A DNA stretch of 64,000 nucleotides. Origin: Variovorax paradoxus (GTDB lineage Bacteria; Pseudomonadota; Gammaproteobacteria; Burkholderiales; Burkholderiaceae_C). Where the stretch lies: positions 1,364,001 through 1,428,000 of the forward strand of contig CP063166.1 of assembly GCA_016806145.1 (NCBI GenBank), read 5' to 3'. Made by a program: the position numbers and the translations under genes. Position 1 is the first letter of the stretch. Each line of letters starts with the position of its first letter. Under the pieces are notes generated by a model that was not told the origin of the DNA, did no database searches, and was given only the letters and a program-made list of their open reading frames with translations. Below are positions 33,910-42,062 of this stretch, piece after piece.

Positions 33910-34710
33910 TCAACCCAGGGTGATGATCGAGCGCGCGTTGTCGCGCCGCCCGATGATGTTCAACAAGTTGGAGAGAGCGTCTTCGCTGCCCGGCGCCGCA
34001 CTGGCCTCGCCGTTGAAGCGGAATGCGGTGCCGTTCCAGCTGCCGCTGCCGTTGAGCACGAGGCTGCCCTGGCGCGTGCTCAGCAGCAGCGAGGGGCGGT
34101 TGCCGCCCTCGAGCGCGAGGCGGTAGCTGCCCATCGGTCGCAGGGTCGAGAGGCTGGAGGAAACGTCGGTGGCATCGAGCGTGGCCTGGCCCGCGATGCG
34201 CAGCACCGGGCCGTCGGTGCGCAGCGAGAAGGCGCGCGTCGAGAGGTCGAGCGTGCCTTCGAGCTTGAGCGTGTTCCACGGCGCGCCGAGGCCGCTGAGC
34301 ATGGTGGCGGGCCAGCGCGAGCGGCCGTCGCTCCAGTCGATCTGCACGCCGCCGGCGCGCGGGCCGGCGCGCAGCTCGAGCGGCTGGGCGGCGCAGCAGG
34401 GCAGGTCGAGCGAGGCCGACACGCCGCCCCAGCCCGGCCGCAGGCGCCAGTTGAGCGTGCCGGGCAGCGAGACGGCCTCGCCGCCGCCCGCGCCGCTCGC
34501 GAACACCACGGCCGCGGCGCCGTTCCAGACCGTGCCGCGCGGATTGACCAGCAGCAGGCGGCCGTCGCTCCAGCTCGAGAGACCGGCCGCGAGCCAGCGC
34601 GCGGGCGCGAACAGCACCAGCGCGACCAGCGCGCCGACGACGATGCCGAGCACGGCCCAGCGCCAGCCGCGGCGCGGCTTGGGAGAAGACAGCGGGGCGC
34701 GCGTCACCAT
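33910..34710 (-). CDS. gspN: type II secretion protein GspN
   Basis: A 266-residue inner-membrane protein with one N-terminal membrane segment (WAVLGIVVGALVALVLFAP) and a periplasmic body, resembling GspN, an accessory component present in only some type II systems. The ATG at 34710 is preferred to a GTG at 34722. It lies between gspM (16 bases or more away) and gspD (7 bases), confirming its membership of the operon. Its precise role in secretion is not established in general. Confidence 0.82.
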   Translation of the reverse strand: MVTRAPLSSPKPRRGWRWAVLGIVVGALVALVLFAPARWLAAGLSSWSDGRLLLVNPRGTVWNGAAAVVFASGAGGGEAVSLPGTLNWRLRPGWGGVSASLDLPCCAAQPLELRAGPRAGGVQIDWSDGRSRWPATMLSGLGAPWNTLKLEGTLDLSTRAFSLRTDGPVLRIAGQATLDATDVSSSLSTLRPMGSYRLALEGGNRPSLLLSTRQGSLVLNGSGSWNGTAFRFNGEASAAPGSEDALSNLLNIIGRRDNARSIITLG

Positions 34711-34738
34711 GGCCGGGCGCACCGGTGGAGGGGGCGGC

Positions 34739-35305
34739 TCATCGCGCGGCCGGCAGCGTCATGACGAGGGTGCCCTCCCAGCGGATCTGCGGTGTCTCGG
34801 GGGCCTTGTCGCGCGCGGCGGCCTGCGCCGCGCCGGTGGGCGGAGTCGGCGCGGAGGCGACGGCGCGCGTGAGGTGCGCCTCGCGCGGCACCGCATGGGC
34901 ATTGCCGCGCGCCTGCGCGAGCCATTGCGCGAGCGCATCGGCGGCGGTGGGGCGCAGCGTGACGGTGGCGACGTCGCCGGAGCCGCCACCGCCGGTCATC
35001 AGCTGGCCGCTGGCGCCGATGCCCTGGCGCACCGAGGTCTCGAGGGCGCGCAACGCGTCGTCGCGCGCCAGCCGCGGTTGCGACTGCAGCGCCTTGGCGC
35101 GGTTCTGCAGGGTGGCCATCTGCTGCAGCTGCGCGTCGAGCTTCGCGTGCTCGGCCGGCGCGGCCCAGAGGGTGCGCAGCGCGGGCGCGAGCGCGATCCA
35201 CCACAGCAGGGCCAGCGCCACCAGCGAGACGGCGGCGATCACCATGCGGCGCTCGCGCATCGCGAGGACGGCCCAGCGGGCCTTGAGTTCTTCGGTGAAT
35301 TTCAT
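34739..35305 (-). CDS. gspM: type II secretion protein GspM
   Basis: A 188-residue bitopic protein: cytoplasmic MKFTEELKARWAVLAMRERR, one membrane segment (MVIAAVSLVALALLWWIAL), then a coiled region and a small periplasmic ferredoxin-like domain. It pairs with GspL in the assembly platform. Its start overlaps the gspL stop by 4 bases, the usual LM arrangement. The central part is Gly/Ala-rich. Confidence 0.88.
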   Translation of the reverse strand: MKFTEELKARWAVLAMRERRMVIAAVSLVALALLWWIALAPALRTLWAAPAEHAKLDAQLQQMATLQNRAKALQSQPRLARDDALRALETSVRQGIGASGQLMTGGGGSGDVATVTLRPTAADALAQWLAQARGNAHAVPREAHLTRAVASAPTPPTGAAQAAARDKAPETPQIRWEGTLVMTLPAAR

Positions 35306-36513
35306 CGGGTGGCCTCGGCCTGTACCAGCAGCAGATCGCCTTCGGTGCGCACGCCGTAGCCGCGCGGCGCCATCGCGGACGTGAGCTGCGAGACCTCGGA
35401 AGGCTGCAGTCCGAGGCCGCGCAGCCGAAGCTGGCCGGCCACGTAGTCGATGGCGCTCGGCACGCGGCCCGGCGGCAGGTTGCCGGCGAGCGCGCCGAGC
35501 ATGGGTTCGAAGTCGCCGCTGGCCACGTCGCCCACGGCGAGCTGCAGCGCGGCGACTTCGCGCTGCATCTGCACCGGCGCGTCGACCACCAGCTTGACGC
35601 TGGGGAAGGTCTGCGTCAGCACGCCCTTGACGGCTTCGCGCTTGGCCTCGAGCGCGCTGCGCTCCTTCCAGGCCCAGGCGTTGAGGCCGACGAGCTGCAC
35701 CAGCACCAGCACCACCGCGCCCCAGCGCGCGGCGCGCCATTCGGGCGCGTAGCGCAGGGTCTGCAGCACCGATGCGAATTTCTTGCCGGCGCGCGCGCGG
35801 CCGGTGACCGCGAGGTCGAACTGCGCGAGCTCCCAGCGCGAGCGCGCGGCCTGCAGCCAGCGCTGCGGCGCCTGCACGATCGGCACGCGCTGCTCGAGCA
35901 GCCGCTCGGCCGCCGCGGCCACGGCCGGTTCGGCGGAGATCACGGCGGTGTCGGCCGGCAGGCTGGCCGAGAGCGCGAGGCCGGCGCCCGCGAGCGGCAG
36001 CGAGACCACGCCGTCGGCGTCGCAGACCGTGAGTTGCGGCGCGTCGGGCTCGCCGGTGATCAGCAGCTGCGGCGGGCCGTCGGCCGGCTGCGGCGCGAAC
36101 TCGGGAACGATGCGGGTGACGCGCCGGCCGCTGGCCTCGAGCGCCTGCACCACCGAGCGCAGCCAGATGCGGTTGCAGGCCGCGACCCACACGGGCTCGC
36201 CGGCACGCGCCTCGGGCTCGAGCGCGAAGTGCAGCGCCTCGGGGTCGTCGAGCAGGTGTTCCTCGAGCAGGCCGTCGAGCACGGCGCGCAGCTTGGAGGC
36301 GCTGCCCATGCTGCCCTTGGGCAGGGTGACGCGGTGCCACGAGAGCGCGGTCGAGGGCACGGCCAGCGTGACCTCGCTGCCCGAGGGCAGCAGCGCGAGC
36401 AGCGCGCGGCCGTGGTCGCGCAGCACGATGCCGTCGTCGCCGGCCTGGGCCCAGTCGTACTCGCCCGCGGCGTCGGCCGGAGGCTGGGGAGCGATGAGCA
36501 GCAGCGGGGTCAT
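35302..36513 (-). CDS. gspL: type II secretion protein GspL
   Basis: A 403-residue platform protein: an N-terminal actin-like cytoplasmic domain (about 1-230) that binds GspE, a membrane segment near 255-275 (WGAVVLVLVQLVGLNAWAW) and a periplasmic domain. It follows gspK after an unusually long and A/T-rich gap of 128 bases (36514-36641), which contains no gene I can support but may hold an internal promoter for gspL onward. Confidence 0.9.
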   Translation of the reverse strand: MTPLLLIAPQPPADAAGEYDWAQAGDDGIVLRDHGRALLALLPSGSEVTLAVPSTALSWHRVTLPKGSMGSASKLRAVLDGLLEEHLLDDPEALHFALEPEARAGEPVWVAACNRIWLRSVVQALEASGRRVTRIVPEFAPQPADGPPQLLITGEPDAPQLTVCDADGVVSLPLAGAGLALSASLPADTAVISAEPAVAAAAERLLEQRVPIVQAPQRWLQAARSRWELAQFDLAVTGRARAGKKFASVLQTLRYAPEWRAARWGAVVLVLVQLVGLNAWAWKERSALEAKREAVKGVLTQTFPSVKLVVDAPVQMQREVAALQLAVGDVASGDFEPMLGALAGNLPPGRVPSAIDYVAGQLRLRGLGLQPSEVSQLTSAMAPRGYGVRTEGDLLLVQAEATR

Positions 36514-36641
36514 GGGGGTGTGGGGAAAAGCCGGTGATTGTAGGTGGGCGTCTTACAAAGGCGCACTACGTTTTTCATAGCGTACCTGACAGATATGACG
36601 GGCGTTAGAAGGCTTTTATGCTCGTAAAAATGTAACGGGCC

Positions 36642-37637
36642 TCAGGGTTTGACCGAGGTGTAGGTGGCGCCGGTGCCACGGGTACGCCAAAGGGTCTTGA
36701 CGGTGACGCCGTCGCGCTGCAGCAGCGAGCGCTCGTCGACCCAGGTGCGGTCGATGCGCAGGCGGCCGTAGACCTCGAAGAATTGCGTGCCGACGCTGTG
36801 CTGCTCGGCGTTGAACAGGATGCCGTCGGGCAGGCCGGCGTTGGCGGCCGCGATGTCCTTGAAATACGAGCGCGTGCGGCGCTCCACGAGCTGGCGCGCG
36901 TCGGCGATGGTGAGCCGCGGCAGGCTGGCGGCGAGGACTTCGGCGCTGGCGGTGTTGACGTTGATCGGCGTGCGGATCGGCAGCACGGTGACATAGGGTT
37001 CGAGCGCGGCCGCGGTCGAGGGCGAGAGGCCGAGCCACACGAGCTGGGACACCTCCTGCGGCATCAGCGGCGCGCTGGCGCCGTCGTCGGCCGGTGCGCC
37101 GGCCGAGGCATCGGTGGTGGTGGCCAGCGTGCGCGCCAGCGAGGCGGTCATCGCATTGAGCTCCGCGCCCGGCAGGTTCAGCAGCCCGAACAGCTTGGTG
37201 AAGGCCGCGAGCGCCGCCGGCACCGGCTTGCCGGCATTCACCAGCGTCAGCACGTTGAGCTTGGACTGCGCATCGACGATGCGGCCCGACAGGAAGGCAT
37301 CGGGCAGGCCCTCGAGCTGGTCGCTCGAGACGTTCTTGTCGGCCGCCAGGAAGCTGGTGAGACGCGCTTCCTCGAGCGGCACGGCCCAGGGCTCGGCCAG
37401 GTGGTCGGGGCCGCCGGCGCGGCCGTCCTCGCGCAGGATCAGGCGCGACCAGTCGAGCGCGCCGACCAGCACCCAGGCGGCCTGCACGCGCGCGCGCTCG
37501 GCCGATTCGACCTCGGATGCGCGCCACTGCTGCCACAGCGCGGCGGCGGCGAAGGTGGCGACCAGGGTCACGGTGAGCATCGCGGCCAGCAGCGCGGCGC
37601 CCGCCTGCCGGTGGCGTTGGTGGTGGGGTGGCGTCAT
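36642..37637 (-). CDS. gspK: type II secretion minor pseudopilin GspK
   Basis: A 331-residue minor pseudopilin that caps the pseudopilus. The prepilin segment is RQAGAALLAAMLTVTLVATFAAAALW, with Gly before a hydrophobic helix and no Glu5, as usual for GspK. The large alpha-domain insertion typical of GspK lies at about 100-250, and NVNTASAEVLAASLP is the helix-hairpin motif. It overlaps the gspJ stop by 4 bases. Confidence 0.92.
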   Translation of the reverse strand: MTPPHHQRHRQAGAALLAAMLTVTLVATFAAAALWQQWRASEVESAERARVQAAWVLVGALDWSRLILREDGRAGGPDHLAEPWAVPLEEARLTSFLAADKNVSSDQLEGLPDAFLSGRIVDAQSKLNVLTLVNAGKPVPAALAAFTKLFGLLNLPGAELNAMTASLARTLATTTDASAGAPADDGASAPLMPQEVSQLVWLGLSPSTAAALEPYVTVLPIRTPINVNTASAEVLAASLPRLTIADARQLVERRTRSYFKDIAAANAGLPDGILFNAEQHSVGTQFFEVYGRLRIDRTWVDERSLLQRDGVTVKTLWRTRGTGATYTSVKP

Positions 37638-38344
37638 GAGCGTTGCGATCCCACGGTCGGCCGCACCCAGTCGCGCTTGAGCGTGCCCGAGAGGCCGTCG
37701 CCCGGCGGCAGGGTCAGTACCAGCCGCACGCCGTCGGGCATGCTGACGATCGAGCCGATCGGGGCCTGCGGATTGGCCGGCGTGGCCTGCAGCTCGCCCG
37801 CGGGCACCCAGACGTCGTTGCGGAAGTAGTAGAGCTGCCAGTTCTGCACCGGGATCAGCACCGTGTCGCTGAAGCCGTTGGGGCCGCCGTAGCTGCCCTG
37901 CGCGCCGCCGTTCTCCTGCGCCCACGAGGCGGCCTGGGTCCAGGCCTGCTGCCAGGCGCCGCGCGTGCTGAAGGGCGGCGACTGCCAGCGGCGCCAGCGC
38001 ACGCCGTCGGGGCCGGCGCGCAGCGTCCAGGCCACCACCAGCACGCTCGGGTTGGCGGCATCGCCGCCGCTGCGCGTGAGGCGCAGCACGCGGCCGTCCC
38101 AGTCGATCGGGCGCGTCTGCGCGAGCGCGACCACCGCGTCGAGGTCGGCGCTCCATTGCGACAGCGTGGTCTGCAGCGTGAGCACCGCGTCGGCGCGCAG
38201 CTGGTTCTGCGTAGTGGCGCGCGACATGCCGTCGAGCCCGCGCCAGCTGACCAGCGCGAGCAGCGCCATCACCGCGAGCGCGACCAGCAGCTCGATCAGC
38301 GTGAAGCCGCGCGCGCGCCGGGCGCGGGAAGGGGTGCGGTCCAT
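37634..38344 (-). CDS. gspJ: type II secretion minor pseudopilin GspJ
   Basis: A 236-residue minor pseudopilin. The prepilin peptidase site is RRARG/FTLIELLVALAVMALLALVSW, with Glu5 present. The C-terminal globular domain follows the GspJ pattern, and it forms the tip complex with GspI and GspK. The start overlaps the gspI stop by one base, and its own stop overlaps the gspK start. Confidence 0.92.
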   Translation of the reverse strand: MDRTPSRARRARGFTLIELLVALAVMALLALVSWRGLDGMSRATTQNQLRADAVLTLQTTLSQWSADLDAVVALAQTRPIDWDGRVLRLTRSGGDAANPSVLVVAWTLRAGPDGVRWRRWQSPPFSTRGAWQQAWTQAASWAQENGGAQGSYGGPNGFSDTVLIPVQNWQLYYFRNDVWVPAGELQATPANPQAPIGSIVSMPDGVRLVLTLPPGDGLSGTLKRDWVRPTVGSQRS

Positions 38345-38736
38345 CAGTAGCGTCCCACCACGGTCGACACGCGCAGGATCGGCGCGTCGACCGCGTCGCG
38401 CACCTGCACGTCGACGCGGTTGAAGTTGGGGTTCAGCGTGGCGGAGACGGTGGTCGTCACGTTGAAGCTCGCGCCGGCCTGGGCGCAGATGGAGCCCGAG
38501 ATGCCCACGCCCGGCATCTGGCGCGCGAGCCGGGCCTTGGCCAGCTCGTTCTCGGCGCACAGGTCGGCCAGCAGCAGGTCGGACTGGCGCTGCGCGTTGC
38601 GCGTGAGCGCCATCGTCGCCTCGGAACCGGCGGCCAGCGCCAGCGCGACGATGCCGAGCGCGATCAGCACCTCGATCAGCGTGAAGCCGCGACGGCGCCG
38701 CGCAGCGGCCGCGGCGCGGGGGGCGCGCTGCCTCAT
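38344..38736 (-). CDS. gspI: type II secretion minor pseudopilin GspI
   Basis: A 130-residue minor pseudopilin with cleavage site RRRRG/FTLIEVLIALGIVALALAAG after an Arg/Ala-rich leader. ENELAKARLARQ and the CAQAG region are typical of GspI. It nucleates the pseudopilus tip. The gene overlaps gspH by 4 bases and meets gspJ without a gap. Confidence 0.92.
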   Translation of the reverse strand: MRQRAPRAAAAARRRRGFTLIEVLIALGIVALALAAGSEATMALTRNAQRQSDLLLADLCAENELAKARLARQMPGVGISGSICAQAGASFNVTTTVSATLNPNFNRVDVQVRDAVDAPILRVSTVVGRY

Positions 38737-39212
38737 GGATTGCTGACCGAGAAGGGACGCAGGCCGTCGGTCGCGATGCGCAGGGTGCGCGCGGGCGGGC
38801 CGTCGGAGGACAGCAGCACCTGCTGGGGCGCGATGATCGGATCGGGGCCGAGCAGCAGCGCCGCGACCGGAATGCCGTTGGCGAAGAAGGCCTGCGCCGT
38901 CATGCCCTGCGAGGCCCAGCCGTTGGGCAGGGTGCCGGGCGGCAGGCCGTCGAACACGAAGCTGCCGCCCTCGACCAGGCGCCAACGCACCGCGATGCCG
39001 CTGGCGCGCGACTGGGCGCGGGCCGATTCGAGCAGCGCGGCGAGGCGGTCGGCTTCGCGGTCGAGGCGGGCCTGGCCGCTGTCGCGCATCGCGAAGCTCA
39101 CGCCGGCCGTGGCGATCGCGATGATCGCGATCACCACGATCAGTTCGATCAGCGTGAAGCCCGCGGCCCGGCGACCGGCGCGGCGTCTATTGCCAGCTGC
39201 CGATGTCGGCAT
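38733..39212 (-). CDS. gspH: type II secretion minor pseudopilin GspH
   Basis: A 159-residue minor pseudopilin with cleavage site GRRAAG/FTLIELIVVIAIIAIATAG. The ATG at 39212 is chosen because GAGGGC stands just upstream; the alternative at 39239 would lengthen the overlap with gspG. Even so the gene overlaps the gspG 3' end by 26 bases, so translation is probably coupled. The body ends with the GspH-type beta domain (LRIATDGLRPFSVSNP). Confidence 0.9.
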   Translation of the reverse strand: MPTSAAGNRRRAGRRAAGFTLIELIVVIAIIAIATAGVSFAMRDSGQARLDREADRLAALLESARAQSRASGIAVRWRLVEGGSFVFDGLPPGTLPNGWASQGMTAQAFFANGIPVAALLLGPDPIIAPQQVLLSSDGPPARTLRIATDGLRPFSVSNP

Positions 39213-39627
39213 TCTTGCCCTCGCCGCCGGCCTGTCCATCGGCGCCGAGCGAGAGCACGTCGATTTCGCCCTTGATGCCCGGGTTCATGTACTGGTAGGG
39301 ATGACCCCAGGGGTCGTTCGGGAGCTTCTCGACGTAGGGCTTCCAGTTCGGCGCCGCCGGGCCGGTGGTCGGGCGCACCAGCAGCGCCTGCAGGCCTTGC
39401 TCGCCCGTGGGGTAGCGCTGGTTGTCGAGGCGGTAGAGCTTGAGGGCCTGCATCAGGTTGTTGATGTCGGTCTTGGCGGCTGTCACACGGGCGTCATCGG
39501 CCCGCTCGATCACGTTCGGCACGATCAGCGCGGCCAGCACGCCGATGATGACGAGCACCACCATCAGCTCGATCAGCGTGAAGCCGCGCTGGGCGGAACG
39601 GGTGGCGGCGCGAAGGAGTTTGGTCAT
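39187..39627 (-). CDS. gspG: type II secretion major pseudopilin GspG
   Basis: A 146-residue major pseudopilin, first gene of the minus-strand gsp string. Cleavage site RSAQRG/FTLIELMVVLVIIGVLAALIVPN; the calcium-binding C-terminal region DPWGHPYQYMNPG...DVLSLGADGQAGGEGKNADIGSW is well conserved. ATG at 39627 is chosen; an in-frame ATG at 39642 would add five residues and cannot be excluded, since neither has a strong ribosome site. It is divergent from gspC. Confidence 0.95.
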   Translation of the reverse strand: MTKLLRAATRSAQRGFTLIELMVVLVIIGVLAALIVPNVIERADDARVTAAKTDINNLMQALKLYRLDNQRYPTGEQGLQALLVRPTTGPAAPNWKPYVEKLPNDPWGHPYQYMNPGIKGEIDVLSLGADGQAGGEGKNADIGSWQ

Positions 39628-39663
39628 GGATTTCGGTGACATGGTTCGGAAAGCGCGCTGCAT

Positions 39664-39669
39664 GATAAT
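39664..39669 (+). promoter_or_regulatory. possible -10 element for a leaderless gspC transcript
   Basis: GATAAT, preceded by TGCAT, lies only 8 bases before the gspC ATG at 39678, and no ribosome site is present between them. If used, transcription would start at or next to the start codon. No good -35 hexamer was found. Confidence 0.3.
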
Positions 39670-39677
39670 CCGCGCCC

Positions 39678-40301
39678 ATGACAAGTCCCTATACCGCCGC
39701 GCGCTGGCATGCGCCCCTCGCAACCACGGGCCTGTGGGCGCTCGCGGCCGGTGCGGCCGTGTTCTGGGGCCTGCGGCTGGCATCACCGGTGCAGACCGTC
39801 GCCGCGGCCGCTGCCGCCGGACGGCCCGCCGCGGCGGCCGACACCGACGCGGTGGCGCGGATCTTCGGCGTGCTGCCGGCCTCGAGCAATGCGCCGGTGG
39901 CGCCCGAGGCGGCCAGCCGCTTCGCGCTCGCGGGCGTGGTGGCCGATCCCTCGAGTCAGGGCGCGGCGCTGATCGCCATCGACGGCAAGCCGCCGCGGCC
40001 CTTCCGCGTAGGCTCGCGTGTCGGCGACGGCTACGTGTTGCAGTCGGTCGGCCTGCGCTCGGCGACCCTGGGCGCGCGGATGGATGCGCCGGCCGCGTTC
40101 ACCCTGCAACTGCCGGTGAAGGCGCCCATCAACGTGAGCGTGCCGCCGCCGATCGGCATGGCGCCCGCGATGCAGGCGCCGGTGAACGTGGGCGGCCTGC
40201 CCGCGACCATGCCCGCGATGGCGCCGGCCGCCAGCGCGCTGCAGCCGGATGGCGGGGCGCCGATGCCGCAGCCCGGGCAGGGCGGGGCGACCGCGCAGTA
40301 G
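39678..40301 (+). CDS. gspC: type II secretion inner-membrane protein GspC
   Basis: A 207-residue protein with one N-terminal membrane segment (TGLWALAAGAAVFWGLRLA) and a homology region (about 55-120: ARIFGV...RFALAGVVADPSSQGAALIAIDGKPPRPFRVGSRVGDGYVLQSV) typical of GspC, which links the platform to the secretin. There is no PDZ domain; the C-terminus is Pro/Ala/Met-rich. It is transcribed divergently from gspG with 50 bases between starts, and ends before a bidirectional terminator. Confidence 0.85.
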   Translation: MTSPYTAARWHAPLATTGLWALAAGAAVFWGLRLASPVQTVAAAAAAGRPAAAADTDAVARIFGVLPASSNAPVAPEAASRFALAGVVADPSSQGAALIAIDGKPPRPFRVGSRVGDGYVLQSVGLRSATLGARMDAPAAFTLQLPVKAPINVSVPPPIGMAPAMQAPVNVGGLPATMPAMAPAASALQPDGGAPMPQPGQGGATAQ

Positions 40302-40330
40302 CCTTCGCGCCGTCGCGCGTTCGGCAGGAA

Positions 40331-40361
40331 AAAAAACCGGCATCGCGCCGGTTTTCTTTTT
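40331..40361. terminator. bidirectional Rho-independent terminator between gspC and ilvA
   Basis: AAAAAACCGGC (40331-40341) pairs with GCCGGTTTTC-type sequence around a short ATCGC loop, with T-rich sequence on the plus strand and A-rich sequence on the other side. It serves the convergent gspC and ilvA genes. Confidence 0.85.
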
Positions 40362-40399
40362 GGGGGGAGGCGCTGCCGTGGCGCCTTCGGGCCTTCGGA

Positions 40400-41992
40400 T
40401 CAGGCCTGGAGGAACAGGCGGTACGCGGGGTTCGCGGTTTCTTCCACGTAGGGATAGCCCAGCGTCTCGAGGAAGGCATCGAAGGCCTCGCCGTCGCCGG
40501 CCGGCACCTGCAGCCCGACCAGGATGCGGCCGTAATCCGCACCCTGGTTGCGATAGTGGAACAGGCTGATGTTCCAGTTCGGCCGCATCAGGCTCAGGAA
40601 CTTGAGCAGCGCACCGGGGCGCTCGGGGAAGATGAAGCGCAGCAGGCGCTCGTCGTGCGCGAGGCCGGTGCGGCCGCCGACCAGGTGGCGCAGGTGCTCC
40701 TTGGCGAGCTCGTCGTGCGTGAGGTCGAGGGCGTCGAAGCCGTGCTCGCCGAAGGCCTTGGCGATGACCGCCGACTCGCCGCGCGTCGAGGTCGTGAGAC
40801 CGACGAAGACGTGGGCCTGGGCCGCGTCGCTGATGCGGTAGTTGAACTCGGTCACGTTGCGCAAGCCACCGCCCGGCGAAGCCGCGTTCGTGTCGGCGTC
40901 GCCGATCGGCATCTGGCCGACCAGCTCGCACAGCCGGCGGAAGCTGCCGCGCTCCTCGGGGATCGTGACCGCGAACAGCGCTTCGCGCTCCTCGCCCACT
41001 TCCGCGCGTTCGGCCACGAAGCGCAGGCGGTCGAAGTTCATGTTCGCGCCGCTGAGGATCGCCGCGTAGGTCTCGCCATGCCGGCCATGCTGCGCGGCGT
41101 ACTGCTTGATCGCCGCCACCGCCAGCGCGCCCGAGGGCTCGACGATGCTGCGCGTGTCGACGAACACGTCCTTGATCGCGGCGCAGACCGCGTCGGTGTC
41201 GACCGAGACGTAGTCGTCGACGAGGTCGCTCGCGACGCGGAAGGTTTCCTCACCCACCAGCTTGACCGCGGTGCCGTCGGCGAACAGGCCCACGTCGGTC
41301 AGCGTCACGCGCTGGCGCGCGGCGACCGATCGCATCATCGCGTCGGAGTCGTTCATCTGCACGCCGATCACCTTGATCTCGGGACGCACGGCCTTGATGT
41401 AGTTGGCCACGCCCGAGATCAGGCCACCGCCGCCGATCGCGACGAAGACCGCGTCGAGCCGGCCCTGGTGCTGCCGCAGGATCTCCATCGCGATCGTGCC
41501 CTGGCCCGCGATCACCTCGGGGTCGTCGAAGGGATGGACGAAGGTCAGGTTCTGTTCGGCCTGCAGCTCGAGCGCGCGCGTGTAGGCATCGGAATAGCTG
41601 TCGCCGTGCAGCACGACCTCGCCGCCGAAGCCGCGCACCGCATCGATCTTGAGCTTGGGCGTGGTCACCGGCATCACCACCACCGCGCGCGCGCCGAGCT
41701 TGCGCGCGCCGAGCGCCACGCCTTGCGCGTGGTTGCCGGCCGATGCGCAGATCACGCCGTTCGCGAGTTGCTCGGCGCTCAGGTGCGCCATCTTGTTGTA
41801 GGCCCCGCGCAATTTGAAGCTGAAGACCGGCTGTTGATCTTCGCGCTTGAGCAGCACGGTGTTGCCGATTCGCTCGCTCAGCGCACGCGCTTTTTCGAGC
41901 GCCGATTCGACCGCCACGTCGTACACGCGGGCGTTGAGAATTTTTCGGAGATAGTCAGCAGGTGTCAGTGCCGACGGAGGTGCATGGCGCAC
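40400..41992 (-). CDS. ilvA: threonine ammonia-lyase, biosynthetic
   Basis: A 530-residue PLP enzyme that converts threonine to 2-oxobutanoate and ammonia, the first step of isoleucine synthesis. The PLP lysine is in FSFKLRGAYNKM (about residue 58), the phosphate loop in SAGNHAQGVAL, and two ACT-like regulatory domains occupy about 330-530, typical of the isoleucine-inhibited form. GTG at 41992 is the start: AGGAAC stands 5 bases upstream, while the further upstream in-frame ATGs reach into the divergent gene region. The stop lies close to a terminator. Confidence 0.94.
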   Translation of the reverse strand: MRHAPPSALTPADYLRKILNARVYDVAVESALEKARALSERIGNTVLLKREDQQPVFSFKLRGAYNKMAHLSAEQLANGVICASAGNHAQGVALGARKLGARAVVVMPVTTPKLKIDAVRGFGGEVVLHGDSYSDAYTRALELQAEQNLTFVHPFDDPEVIAGQGTIAMEILRQHQGRLDAVFVAIGGGGLISGVANYIKAVRPEIKVIGVQMNDSDAMMRSVAARQRVTLTDVGLFADGTAVKLVGEETFRVASDLVDDYVSVDTDAVCAAIKDVFVDTRSIVEPSGALAVAAIKQYAAQHGRHGETYAAILSGANMNFDRLRFVAERAEVGEEREALFAVTIPEERGSFRRLCELVGQMPIGDADTNAASPGGGLRNVTEFNYRISDAAQAHVFVGLTTSTRGESAVIAKAFGEHGFDALDLTHDELAKEHLRHLVGGRTGLAHDERLLRFIFPERPGALLKFLSLMRPNWNISLFHYRNQGADYGRILVGLQVPAGDGEAFDAFLETLGYPYVEETANPAYRLFLQA

Positions 41993-42012
41993 GATTGTTC
42001 CTGGGGAGAATT

Positions 42013-42022
42013 TTGTTAACAA
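42013..42022. promoter_or_regulatory. palindrome in the ilvA / recombinase divergent promoter region
   Basis: TTGTTAACAA, a perfect 10-base palindrome in an A/T-rich stretch between the ilvA start (41992) and the recombinase start (42063). It may be an operator or a recombinase-related site; neither can be shown. Confidence 0.3.
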
Positions 42023-42062
42023 CGAATGATAAGAGGCATCGGGATTGCATACGGGAGACGAC

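Noticed and set aside
36585..36601. PHO-like CCGTCAT-ATC-TGTCAGG in the gspK/gspL gap
   Set aside because: The spacer is 3 bases instead of 4 and the second half-site is poor at canonical spacing.
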